A stretch of DNA of 47,949 nucleotides from NCBI RefSeq assembly GCF_002006795.1, contig NZ_MVDN01000002.1, positions 221,267 to 269,215 on the forward strand, read 5' to 3'. Source of the DNA: Wohlfahrtiimonas populi (GTDB lineage Bacteria > Pseudomonadota > Gammaproteobacteria > Cardiobacteriales > Wohlfahrtiimonadaceae). How positions within the stretch are numbered: position 1 is the first letter of the stretch; each line of letters begins with the position of its first letter. The position numbers and the translations under genes are program-made. The notes under the pieces were generated by a model. That model was not told the DNA's origin, did no database searches, and worked only from the letters and a program-made list of their open reading frames with translations. Shown here piece by piece: positions 33,742 through 42,401 of the stretch.

Positions 33742-33911
33742 TTACAAACTAACTAGAACGATTGTGCCAACTAAACTATTAATCTAATTGGTTCTAATAT
33801 AATTGAAAACTGCAATGCCCAGATACATAAGGATATAAGATATAAGATATAAGATATAAGATATAATCCAATCAAACCGATAATTGCGGTAATAATTGTT
33901 AACATAACCAT
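33742..33911 (-). pseudogene. Decayed paralogue of the adjacent membrane protein
   Basis: Read on the minus strand, this region encodes MVMLTIITAIIGLIGLYLI and, in another frame after the heptamer repeats, MYLGIAVFNYIRTN, then a TAG, then INSLVGTIVLVSL. The second part aligns with IYLGVAIYNFVVTNWIYGFFGTLV of the intact 155-aa protein, with the TGG codon of its Trp corresponding to the TAG. The first part also shares TTATGTTAACAATT with the 3' end of the intact gene. A frame shift across the GATATAA repeats and a nonsense codon make it a relic; a short frame of 46 codons (33771-33911) remains open. Confidence 0.6.
33832..33866. repeat. Five tandem GATATAA heptamers
   Basis: Five exact head-to-tail copies of a 7-base unit, written on the plus strand. 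The unit length is not a multiple of three, so slippage changes the reading frame through it. Adding one unit or losing two would join the two reading frames of the surrounding relic. It also lies 134 bp upstream of the intact membrane protein gene. Confidence 0.95.
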
Positions 33912-33960
33912 TTAATTATTTTCCTACAAAATATCAGGTGCGTATCCACATAACTTATTT

Positions 33961-34881
33961 TTATCCAAGGTTTTGTTTAATAACACTTAAGATATATTCC
34001 AAGTGCTCAGTATCTTTTAGTGAAACCTCGTAATCACCATTCCCCCAATGTCCTTTAGAACTCATATCACGAAAAAGTCCTTTAGGATCATCTAATGTTC
34101 CCCAAGCAGCATTGATATACAGAATCAAAGATCCTTTTAACATTACAATATCAACAACATTACTTTTATTTTTTTTAAAAGCTGCGTACTGCTTGGTATA
34201 TATCAAATCTATTTGATCATCTAAATTCAAAATAGCTTGTTTAAATCTCTCATAAAGCTCTATCGTTTTTTCAGAGCCTAATCGAAAAAATGTGTCCTCA
34301 TCATAAATGATAATTTCTTTAGTAATATTAGCCACAACATTGATTTCGTTATCAGCAATATTAGAATGAGTGAGAGTAGGCGCATGTTTTGATCGTTCAA
34401 TAAAATTCACGGTCAATAAATCTTTTTCATATCTCTTGAATTCAACCAATTCGATACCTAAATTTTTAAAATTTGTTGAGTTTTTTTGATAATCATTGAA
34501 TGAATTTGCTACGAATAAGATTCGAGTCTGACTCCAATCAACATCGTTGCGCTTTAATGTTTTTCCTAAACTTTGTTCATTATATTCAAGAATTAAACTA
34601 TCTTTGTAATCTAGCATAGCATTCAGATAAGAAACGCCCTGATCTACAACGCTTTGGCTACGATCTCGTTTATACTCAATAACAACAAAAGCTTTTCTCT
34701 CATTATCAAATGCTAAAGTATCAAACCTAAATTGCTTCAAAGTAAACTCAGATTTTACAAGAGTTAATCCTGTTAATATCGTTAAATTCTCTTCAAATAA
34801 CTTTTGCATATCTTTTTCAAGCTTAAATGGCTGTTCTTTAATTAGATTTAAACTCTGAGCATTAATTTTATAAATATCCAT
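33961..34881 (-). CDS. PD-(D/E)XK nuclease-like protein with DUF5655-type C-terminus
   Basis: The product has 306 aa. The N-terminal half has the arrangement of a NucS/RecB-like nuclease: D54 in FRFDTLAFD, then E69 and K71 in VVIEYKRD, and a downstream QGVSYLNAML helix. The C-terminal part (about 200-306) with GSEKTIELYERFKQAIL and a terminal HLEYILSVIKQNL helix resembles DUF5655. I chose the ATG at 34881, with AAGGA upstream, over the longer frame. It starts ten bp after hsdS and is the gene most likely to add a second nuclease activity to the restriction system. Confidence 0.8.
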   Translation of the reverse strand: MDIYKINAQSLNLIKEQPFKLEKDMQKLFEENLTILTGLTLVKSEFTLKQFRFDTLAFDNERKAFVVIEYKRDRSQSVVDQGVSYLNAMLDYKDSLILEYNEQSLGKTLKRNDVDWSQTRILFVANSFNDYQKNSTNFKNLGIELVEFKRYEKDLLTVNFIERSKHAPTLTHSNIADNEINVVANITKEIIIYDEDTFFRLGSEKTIELYERFKQAILNLDDQIDLIYTKQYAAFKKNKSNVVDIVMLKGSLILYINAAWGTLDDPKGLFRDMSSKGHWGNGDYEVSLKDTEHLEYILSVIKQNLG

Positions 34882-34891
34882 ATTAATCCTT

Positions 34892-36142
34892 CTATACAAA
34901 AATTCTTTGTAACATTGCTTTCTTCAATTGCTGATAGTTTTCTAACTTCTTCTCATGCTGCTCAATTTGCTTATCTAATTTCTGAAAAAACTCCCCAATC
35001 TTCTGCTGTTCTTCCAATGCAGGAAAATATAAAGTTAAACTTGCAAGATCATTTAAATAAACTCCTGATTGTGCTGATGTTGAAGCTGAACGCATTAATT
35101 GCCTAGAGATACTATTTGTATCCATAGAGCATAATAAAAATGTAGGATTAATGCTGTCATTACAGCGAATAATAGCTACAGATCTTTGAAAAGCTATTTT
35201 ATTTTCAGAACCTTGATATAAAGCAGATTCTCCAATTGTTCCAACTATAGTAAAAAGTAAATCGTTAATTTTTATCGAATAATTTTTATAAATCAGTTCA
35301 TAATCTTTTTGTGAAATTTGCCTATCTTTATTTTTATCCAATACAACTTTTTTATTTTTAATATTTTTTGCACTTAACAAATATGCGCCTACACCATCAG
35401 CATGACTTCCATGCGTACCATCTTTCAATAAAACAACTATATCTTTAAGTTTTTTCTCTTCCCAATCCCCACTAAATCCATCAAAGCGCACTTTTGGCAT
35501 TTTCTCGCCTTTTTGTGGGAACATCTTTTGCAACATAGATTTTTTATAATCTTGCGCTGTTTCGAGTGCTTTTTGTTGCAACTCGATCACTTGGTCGATT
35601 TTTTGGAAAAAATCCCCAATTTTGGTTTGTTCTTTGAATTCAGGTATATCAATTGGCATTTTTTGGAAAGTTGCCATACCAATAGCAAAACGATCTGATC
35701 TTGCACCTTGATCACCATGCGTAAACATAAACTTATGCCAATTAGTTGTAGAAAAATAATGTTCTAAAAAGTCAAAGTTAATAATAGTTTGATTAGGGCG
35801 AAAAACAGAATATAACGGAGACATAACACCTGATCGTCCTAATTTATTACGTTTAATTGGTCCAACAGGAGCAAAATTTGATATTCTTGGGTTATATACA
35901 AAATCATCAGGCTGAACCACATAATAATTATCTAAATTTGCCTCATTAGAAATATCTTTATCAAAAAAATCTCTTTGACTAATAATTCCTCGCTCCGCAG
36001 AATTTGTAAATGTTTCAGTCACCTGATTATTCTTATTTTTTTCTTGTACACGAAAAGAAATTTCACTTAATTTCTTCTTTTGCCAAATATCAGAGAATCC
36101 AGCAAAGCGGAGCTTTGGGATATGGGATTCTATTTTAGCCAT
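34892..36142 (-). CDS. hsdS: Type I restriction specificity subunit
   Basis: The 416-aa subunit has two target recognition domains (about 10-175 and 225-370), each followed by a conserved helix: TKIGDFFQKIDQVIELQQKAL with KSMLQKMFPQK, and QQKIGEFFQKLDKQIEQHEKK with KAMLQRIFV. The paired helices set the spacing of the bipartite DNA site. I start it at ATG 36142, which has AAGGTG upstream and overlaps the hsdM stop by eight bases. The upstream open frame to 36229 is inside hsdM. The actual recognition sequence cannot be read from the protein. Confidence 0.95.
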   Translation of the reverse strand: MAKIESHIPKLRFAGFSDIWQKKKLSEISFRVQEKNKNNQVTETFTNSAERGIISQRDFFDKDISNEANLDNYYVVQPDDFVYNPRISNFAPVGPIKRNKLGRSGVMSPLYSVFRPNQTIINFDFLEHYFSTTNWHKFMFTHGDQGARSDRFAIGMATFQKMPIDIPEFKEQTKIGDFFQKIDQVIELQQKALETAQDYKKSMLQKMFPQKGEKMPKVRFDGFSGDWEEKKLKDIVVLLKDGTHGSHADGVGAYLLSAKNIKNKKVVLDKNKDRQISQKDYELIYKNYSIKINDLLFTIVGTIGESALYQGSENKIAFQRSVAIIRCNDSINPTFLLCSMDTNSISRQLMRSASTSAQSGVYLNDLASLTLYFPALEEQQKIGEFFQKLDKQIEQHEKKLENYQQLKKAMLQRIFV

Positions 36143-37742
36143 TGTGATCACCTTTAAGCATTGCTTTAAAGGCTTCGAGTTCATTGTTGGCTTTGTCCGT
36201 TGTACCAACCAATTCGCTAAGCATTGCAAACAACTCTTGTTCTGCTGTTTTCAACTCTGCATTAATGCTGATCATATTCGCTGAAATATCCGCCAAAGGA
36301 ATTTCAGGTTCAGCTTCAAATGTATCAACATAGCGCGGAATATTGAGGTTAAACTCATTTTCCTCAATCTCTTCAAAGCTCGCCACATAGCTATATTTAT
36401 CAATCGTTTTACGATGAATGTATGTATCCAAAATCTTCGCGATATTTTCTTCTGTCAAAATGTTCTGTGTGCGAACTTTCTCAAACTCACTAGAAGCATC
36501 AATAAAAAGCACATCTCGCTTGTCATGATTCTTTTTCAACACAATGATCGTTGTTGGGATGGATGTATTGAAGAAAATATTAGAAGGTAAACCAATCACC
36601 GCATGAATGTGCCCATTTTCCAAAAGCGTTTTACGAATTTTCTCTTCTGCACCGCCACGAAATAGAACACCATGCGGTAAAACAATCGCCATTGTGCCGT
36701 TGGATTTTAAATGATAAAAACCATGTAACAAAAATGCAAAGTCCGCTTTGGACTTCGGAGCCAACACGCCATAAGGTGAAAAACGTACATCATCCAAAAA
36801 GCCCTTTGCTGCACTCCAATCCGCTGAATATGGCGGATTCATTAAAACACCATCAAAGTTTGTTGGCTCTTCTGTTGGCCAGTCATCATCCAATGTATCC
36901 GCATTATTGAGATATTGATTCGCGATCGGCACACCATGCAACATTAAATTCATGCGCGCTAAATTATAAGTAGATGTATTGATCTCTTGCCCAAAATAGA
37001 GAACAGTATTGGGCTCTTTTGTTTCTTTTTTAATGTTCAACATTAATGATCCTGAGCCCATTGTTGGATCATACACGCTGAAGCCTTTCTGGTCTTTCTT
37101 ACCATGAATCACGATTTTGGTCATCAATTCTGCAACAGGCTGTGGTGTATAGAACTCACCTGCTTTTTTACCTGAATCTGATGCAAACTGCCCAATCATA
37201 TATTCATAAGCATCGCCCAAAATATCACCAGAATGACCTGCAAAATCTATCTCCGCCAATTCTTTCATAATGCCTGAAATGGTTTCATTCTGCTTTTGTG
37301 GCGTTGATCCAAGCTTACGAGAATAGAGATCAATATCTTGGAACAAATTCGCAAATGCATCCGATGATTGCTCTATGTTACGAAAACCCTGCTGTAAACT
37401 TTCTAATTGAAAAGATTGGCTGTGCACTTCATTGATCAAATGCGTGAATGTATATTCAGGTTCGATTACATAGGAAAACTCATCTTTTAAGGCATCTTTT
37501 AAATCTTCATGAATCTCGGGATCATGATAAGCCTTAGCATAAATATCCTGTGCATCTTTCAAAGTATCAGCTTTCTCTTCTAACTGATCCACCGCATAAT
37601 GGAGCATTTTGTCAGAGAGATATTTATAAAAAATAATACCCAATAAATAGTTTTTATATTCGTTGGCATCCATTTTAGAACGCAAAATATCTGCCGAAGC
37701 CCAAAGTGCGCTGTATAAAGATTTAGAGTTTTGCTCTGACAT
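36135..37742 (-). CDS. hsdM: Type I restriction DNA adenine methyltransferase subunit
   Basis: This is a 535-aa N6-adenine methylase. Motif I is DPTMGSGSL (225-233), and the catalytic NPPY motif is at residues 302-305. An N-terminal helical HsdM_N domain (about 8-145) precedes the core, and GEFYTPQPVAELM matches the conserved linker. It methylates the site chosen by HsdS and protects host DNA. A 9-base inverted repeat lies directly before its ATG and may affect expression. It is the first gene of the hsd locus. Confidence 0.97.
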   Translation of the reverse strand: MSEQNSKSLYSALWASADILRSKMDANEYKNYLLGIIFYKYLSDKMLHYAVDQLEEKADTLKDAQDIYAKAYHDPEIHEDLKDALKDEFSYVIEPEYTFTHLINEVHSQSFQLESLQQGFRNIEQSSDAFANLFQDIDLYSRKLGSTPQKQNETISGIMKELAEIDFAGHSGDILGDAYEYMIGQFASDSGKKAGEFYTPQPVAELMTKIVIHGKKDQKGFSVYDPTMGSGSLMLNIKKETKEPNTVLYFGQEINTSTYNLARMNLMLHGVPIANQYLNNADTLDDDWPTEEPTNFDGVLMNPPYSADWSAAKGFLDDVRFSPYGVLAPKSKADFAFLLHGFYHLKSNGTMAIVLPHGVLFRGGAEEKIRKTLLENGHIHAVIGLPSNIFFNTSIPTTIIVLKKNHDKRDVLFIDASSEFEKVRTQNILTEENIAKILDTYIHRKTIDKYSYVASFEEIEENEFNLNIPRYVDTFEAEPEIPLADISANMISINAELKTAEQELFAMLSELVGTTDKANNELEAFKAMLKGDHNG

Positions 37743-37784
37743 AATCCATCCATCATTGTGTTCATTGATATATAGGGATGGATT
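37743..37784. promoter_or_regulatory. Inverted repeat covering the hsdM ribosome binding site
   Basis: Arms AATCCATCC (37743-37751) and GGATGGATT (37776-37784) are perfect complements with a 24-base spacer. On the minus strand the arm next to the ATG reads GGATGGATT and includes the only purine-rich ribosome-binding stretch, so an RNA hairpin could hide it. It could equally be a DNA operator. Confidence 0.6.
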
Positions 37785-37811
37785 CTAGCAGATACAGCAA
37801 TATTGCGCCCT

Positions 37812-37839
37812 ACAAAAAAGAGGATCAAAGATCCTCTTT
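37812..37839 (-). terminator. Terminator after ddc
   Basis: Arms AAAAGAGGATC and GATCCTCTTTT surround an AAA loop and are followed on the minus strand by six T residues. It separates the dat-ddc operon from the hsd locus. Confidence 0.9.
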
Positions 37840-37865
37840 TCAATACTCGCAATGATTAATCGAAA

Positions 37866-39398
37866 TTAAGCAATTGGCGGAGTATATGTGCCGTTCGCGA
37901 TGGAATCTTTAATGCGATCAGCTTCTCTTTGCACTTGCGACAAGAGATTTTGAACATTTTCCAAAGTTGCGATTGGGCTTAATGTTGTCATTTTAAGTGA
38001 TTGAACATCACCCACTTTTGTTACACCGATATTTGCTTCACCACGTGCAAATAGTTCATCTGCTACGTTTTGATTCAAATTATCCACGAACTCAGTAGGA
38101 TAACCGTGAGGCACAACGCGGAATAACACTGATGCAAATTGTGGTTCAACCAACAACTCTAAGCCATCTGTTGCTTTAATATAATCCGCAACATCTCGTG
38201 TTAATTTCACGCCATGATCAATCATCGAACCATACAACTCTTCACCCAATGCTTCCACTGTCATCCATAATTTCAACGCATCGAAACGGCGCGTTGTTTG
38301 TAAGGATTTAGACACAAGATTTGGCACGCCATGCTCTTCATCATAAGCTGAGTTTAAATATTCAGCCTCATAATGCATGTAACGATAGTTTGCTTCATCT
38401 TTTAGTAAGAAAGCACCACATGAAATGGTTTGGAAATAATGCTTATGGAAATCCAATGTCACAGAATCAGACAATTCCAAGCCATCCAACATTGCACGAT
38501 ATTCATTCGACAAAATCAAAGCGCCGCCCCAAGCTGCATCAATGTGCATCCAAGCACCATATTGATCAGCAATGTTTCGAATCTCTTTCATTGGGTCGAT
38601 TGCACCCGCATCTGTTGTGCCTGCTGTTGCCACAATACATGCAACAATTTTGCCATCAGCTTTGAGATCAGCCATTGTTTTAGCTAATGAGACAGTATCG
38701 ATCTGGGCATCGCTATTCACAGGAACCGTCACAACTGATTGAAAGCCCATGCCCATCATTGCTAGATTTTTCTGTACAGAAAAATGTGCATTTTCAGAAC
38801 ATACGAATTTCACATTGCGCATTGCATCTGACGGAATACCATCACGCTGAACAGACCAAGGTTGCCCGTTGTCATCTTTCCAGTTTTTAGCAATACAAGC
38901 ATCACGTGCTAACAAAATACCCATCAAGTTGGATTGTGTGCCACCTGATGTGAATACGCCAGCTTGCCCTTCTCCATAACCAACTTTTTGACGAAGCCAA
39001 TCAATTAATTGTACTTCCATCAATGATCCTGCTGGGCTTTGATCCCATGAATCCATTGATTGGTTAGTTGCGTTGATTAACACTTCAGCAATTTGGCTTG
39101 TGACCATTGTTGGACAATGTAAGTGCGCCAATGAATGAGGATGATGAACTTTTAAGCTTTTGTTTAAGAAAAGCTCCACCATACGATCCAATGACTTTTG
39201 TACGCCCATGCCTTCTTTAGAAGGTTGAAATGCGATCTCTTTGCGGAGCGCTTTAATACTGCCGCCCGTGTACATTTTTTCGTTTTGCAACCATGCAGAA
39301 ACAGCTTCCACTGCTTCGCCCATCGCTGACTGATAGTCAGCGATGGATTGTGCATCATTGCAGAACAATGCTTGACGGTGTTCTGCAAAATCTGCCAT
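37866..39398 (-). CDS. ddc: L-2,4-diaminobutyrate decarboxylase
   Basis: This is a 510-aa PLP-dependent group II decarboxylase. It has the [10 protein letters not shown] loop, the MHIDAAWGG segment with Asp287, and the cofactor lysine K319 in TLDFHKHYF. It decarboxylates 2,4-diaminobutyrate to 1,3-diaminopropane. Position immediately after dat (two-base gap) fixes the substrate assignment over other group II decarboxylases. Its product is a polyamine and may feed other nitrogen pathways. Confidence 0.95.
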   Translation of the reverse strand: MADFAEHRQALFCNDAQSIADYQSAMGEAVEAVSAWLQNEKMYTGGSIKALRKEIAFQPSKEGMGVQKSLDRMVELFLNKSLKVHHPHSLAHLHCPTMVTSQIAEVLINATNQSMDSWDQSPAGSLMEVQLIDWLRQKVGYGEGQAGVFTSGGTQSNLMGILLARDACIAKNWKDDNGQPWSVQRDGIPSDAMRNVKFVCSENAHFSVQKNLAMMGMGFQSVVTVPVNSDAQIDTVSLAKTMADLKADGKIVACIVATAGTTDAGAIDPMKEIRNIADQYGAWMHIDAAWGGALILSNEYRAMLDGLELSDSVTLDFHKHYFQTISCGAFLLKDEANYRYMHYEAEYLNSAYDEEHGVPNLVSKSLQTTRRFDALKLWMTVEALGEELYGSMIDHGVKLTRDVADYIKATDGLELLVEPQFASVLFRVVPHGYPTEFVDNLNQNVADELFARGEANIGVTKVGDVQSLKMTTLSPIATLENVQNLLSQVQREADRIKDSIANGTYTPPIA

Positions 39399-39400
39399 AT

Positions 39401-40774
39401 TTAAGCTCCTCTCACCATTGTTAATGCTTCCGCGACTGCTTTCTTAAAGCGAACAATCACTTCTTCACACTCAGCTTGAGTAATGATCAATGGGCACAAT
39501 AAACGAATCACTGTACCGTTACGACCGCCTTTCTCTAATAATAATTTATTATTGAAACATGCCGTTTGGATCGCCGCTGACAATTTAGAATCGCCAGGGA
39601 ACAATCCCATATGATCTGCTTTTTTGGTTTCATCTACAATTTCAATACCGATCATCAAACCTTTACCACGCACATTGCCAATGCATGGGAATTCTTTCGC
39701 TAAATTTTTTAATTCAGCCTGTAAGAAATCGCCACGTTCTTGGGAATTCTGTGCCAAGTTCTGTTCGTTGATCATTTTGATTGTTGCTAAACCTGTTGCC
39801 ATAGCCAGTTGATTGCCACGGAAGGTTCCAGTGTGACCTGCTGGCTGCCAAGCATCAAACTTACGTTTAATACCTAAAACTGCCAAAGGTAAACTACCAC
39901 CCACCGCTTTTGACATCACGATGATGTCAGGCTCAATACCTGCATGTTCAAAAGCAAACATCTTTCCAGAACGTCCAAAACCTGCTTGAACTTCATCTAG
40001 AATTAACACAATGTCATGCTTCTGAGTGACTTCACGGATTTTCTTTAACCATTTTACAGGTGCTGTTACAACGCCGCCTTCCCCTTGAATTGCTTCAAGA
40101 ATTACAGCTGCTGGCTTTGTTACACCGCTTTCGACATCTTCAATGAAGTTTTCGAAATAATATGTCAAAGCATCAACACCAGCTTCCCCGCCTAAACCGA
40201 GCGGACAGCGATATTCATGCGGATATGGCATAAATTGCACACCTGGCATTAAACCATTGACTGCATTTTTTGCAGAAAGGTTGCCTGTTACGGATAAAGA
40301 TCCATGAGTCATACCATGGAAACCACCTGAAAAACTGATAATAGAACTACGTCCTGTATAAGTTTTTGCAAGCTTCATTGCTGCTTCTGTTCCATCTGCA
40401 CCAGACGGTCCACAAAACTGTAAGCAATACTCTTCTTTGCCTCCCGGCAATTGTTCAAGTAATGCTTCAGTAAAAGCATCCTTTAAAGGAGTTGTTAAAT
40501 CTAAAGTATGTAGTGGCAAACCACTTGTTAAAGTATCTTGGATACTTTTAATAACCACAGGATGATTATGGCCTAATGCCAATGTTCCTGCCCCAGCTAA
40601 ACAATCTAGGTACTTAGTACCTTCCACATCGGTAACCCAACAACCTAAAGCTTCCGCTATAACCAACGGCAATTTGCGTGGATAGCTACGAACATTCGAT
40701 TCCATCTGACTTTGGCGAGCCAAATAGTATTCGTTGGAAGGATTAGTGGCAGGGTTTACAGAAAAAACGCTCAT
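39401..40774 (-). CDS. dat: Diaminobutyrate-2-oxoglutarate transaminase
   Basis: This is a 457-aa class III aminotransferase. [35 protein letters not shown] and the PLP lysine K289 in [11 protein letters not shown] are all present. It converts aspartate semialdehyde plus glutamate to L-2,4-diaminobutyrate. Its neighbour ddc makes the next step. A structured leader of at least 80 bases precedes the ATG and may regulate the pair. Confidence 0.95.
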   Translation of the reverse strand: MSVFSVNPATNPSNEYYLARQSQMESNVRSYPRKLPLVIAEALGCWVTDVEGTKYLDCLAGAGTLALGHNHPVVIKSIQDTLTSGLPLHTLDLTTPLKDAFTEALLEQLPGGKEEYCLQFCGPSGADGTEAAMKLAKTYTGRSSIISFSGGFHGMTHGSLSVTGNLSAKNAVNGLMPGVQFMPYPHEYRCPLGLGGEAGVDALTYYFENFIEDVESGVTKPAAVILEAIQGEGGVVTAPVKWLKKIREVTQKHDIVLILDEVQAGFGRSGKMFAFEHAGIEPDIIVMSKAVGGSLPLAVLGIKRKFDAWQPAGHTGTFRGNQLAMATGLATIKMINEQNLAQNSQERGDFLQAELKNLAKEFPCIGNVRGKGLMIGIEIVDETKKADHMGLFPGDSKLSAAIQTACFNNKLLLEKGGRNGTVIRLLCPLIITQAECEEVIVRFKKAVAEALTMVRGA

Positions 40775-41296
40775 ATCGAATTACCATCTCTGATAGGGTT
40801 TTGAAAGAAAATAAGTCTGGTGACTTGCGGTCCTTTGACTCGGTGCTTTATATAACTTGATGGATGACGTGTTTGTTCATCACAACCAAGAAAACGGATA
40901 ATACAGACTTTTGAATGAAAAAAAATATTTTTCGGCCCTAGGGGCTCTAAAACCCATTTAAAAAATATATCGATAAAAAATAATGACTTAAATCAGCCTT
41001 TTACCTTTTCGATATCATTACTAATTTCCTACATTGTATACAAAATTATGCAAAGATTTCATGCCAAAATTTCATTATTCATCCATAGTATTTGTTATAT
41101 ATGATCATTTTTTATTCATTTTATATCTACATCATCAATCATACTTTTGGATCAATCACTACCCTACAGAAAACCTCAAAAAATCTATTCATGAATTCTA
41201 CTCATGTTTATATGAAATCAAATCATTTCTATTCATAGACCGACTTATATATAAATACATATATGTTTTATGTTAATGAATTAAGGATCACACATC
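40775..41296. other. Divergent intergenic region between dat and mesX
   Basis: There is no gene with good support in these 522 bases. On the dat side, the minus-strand leader contains an AAGTC-ACCA-GACTT hairpin (about 40812-40825) and an upstream AGTC that could pair instead. TATATAA near 40850 may be the dat -10 box. A GC-rich GCCC-CTA-GGGC hairpin lies at about 40938-40950. On the mesX side the sequence is AT-rich, with TATATA-rich dyads just before an AAGGATC ribosome site. An 80-codon frame at 41034-41276 has biased AT-rich content and no family support, so I do not call it. Confidence 0.5.
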
Positions 41297-42274
41297 ATGA
41301 GTCAGACTTTTCTCACATCTATTAAAAGTATTCCGTTTGATGAAAACTATCATCCCTCCGATAACACTCGCCTCACAACAAACTTTGCGAACTTAGCAAG
41401 AGGTGATAACAGACAAGAAAATTTACGCAATACATTGCAAATGATTAATAATCGTTTCAATTCATTGGCGACTTGGGATAATCCAAAAGGTGATCGTTAT
41501 TCTATTGAAATATCTATCATCTCCGTAGATTTGGACGTTGAAGGCAATGGCAAAAGCTTCCCAACGATAGAAGTATTGCAAACAACAATTATTGATCATA
41601 AAACTGGTGAACGCATTGCTGGCATGCCTGGTCATAGCTTTTCATCGTATGTTCGTGACTATGATTTCAGCGTATTGCTACTGGATCATAATAAAGGTCA
41701 AGAGAGTTTCAGCGTGCCTGAAAATTTTGGTAACTTACACGGCAAGCTATTTAAGTCATTCATCAACTCAGATGATTACAAGACTAGATTCAATAAAGCA
41801 CCTGCAATTTGTTTGAGTGTTGCAACCACTAGAACTTATCATAGGACAGCTAATAAACACCCAATTTTAGGCTTTGAATATCAACAAAATGACTATTCAT
41901 TAACGGATGAATATTTCAAAAAAATGGGCTTAAAAGTTCGCTATTTTATGCCTGAAAACAGCACAGCGCCTTTGGCTTTCTATTTTTCAGGTGATTTATT
42001 GAGTGATTACACAGATCTTGAGTTGATCAGCTTAATCAGCACGATGGAAACCTTCCAAAAGATCTATCGCCCTGAAATTTACAATACGAATTCAGTGGCA
42101 GGTCAATGCTACCAACCCAGCTTGAACTACCAAGATTATTCACTCACTCAAATTATCTATGATCGTGATGAACGTAATCAATTAGCAGTGAAACAAGGGA
42201 AATTTACTGAAGAGCACTTCATCAAACCCTACAAAAATATTTTGGAACAATGGGCAGCAAGTTACGCGCTTTAA
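41297..42274 (+). CDS. mesX: DUF1852 protein MesX, partner of core-MetE
   Basis: The product has 325 aa and spans the DUF1852 family: FDENYHPSDNTRLTTNFANLARG at the start, a VDLDVEGNGKSFPTIEVLQ strand, GMPGHSFSSYVRDYDFSVLL, and a long C-terminal half ending ILEQWAASYAL. Members sit beside short MetE-like proteins in Acinetobacter and relatives, where the partner (MesX) has been reported as necessary for folate-independent methionine synthesis and dependent on oxygen. No cofactor motif is evident. It is the first gene of the mesX-mesD-flavin reductase set. I cite the role from memory. Confidence 0.88.
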   Translation: MSQTFLTSIKSIPFDENYHPSDNTRLTTNFANLARGDNRQENLRNTLQMINNRFNSLATWDNPKGDRYSIEISIISVDLDVEGNGKSFPTIEVLQTTIIDHKTGERIAGMPGHSFSSYVRDYDFSVLLLDHNKGQESFSVPENFGNLHGKLFKSFINSDDYKTRFNKAPAICLSVATTRTYHRTANKHPILGFEYQQNDYSLTDEYFKKMGLKVRYFMPENSTAPLAFYFSGDLLSDYTDLELISLISTMETFQKIYRPEIYNTNSVAGQCYQPSLNYQDYSLTQIIYDRDERNQLAVKQGKFTEEHFIKPYKNILEQWAASYAL

Positions 42275-42309
42275 TTATAGTCAAATCACTTTTAAACACA
42301 TCTAACAAT

Positions 42310-42338
42310 TGATCCTCTCGCCGTAGGCGAGAAGATCA
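42310..42338. repeat. GC-rich hairpin between mesX and mesD
   Basis: TGATC-CT-CTCGCC and GGCGAG-AA-GATCA arms enclose a GTA loop. No T run follows. It resembles the arsR-arsB hairpin and may stabilise or process the message. Confidence 0.65.
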
Positions 42339-42401
42339 GAGAATATTAGCTACTATTTTATTCAATCCATTTCACTATAATTGAAACAAAGGTTATTGAT
42401 T

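Noticed and set aside
33771-33911. A 46-codon frame as a genuine small membrane protein
   Set aside because: Its sequence after the heptamers is out of frame with the region that aligns with the intact paralogue, so it is better read as a relic.
41034-41276. An 80-codon open frame in the dat/mesX gap
   Set aside because: The product is dominated by Phe, Ile, Tyr and His as expected from random AT-rich DNA, it has no ribosome binding site, and it shows no recognisable family.
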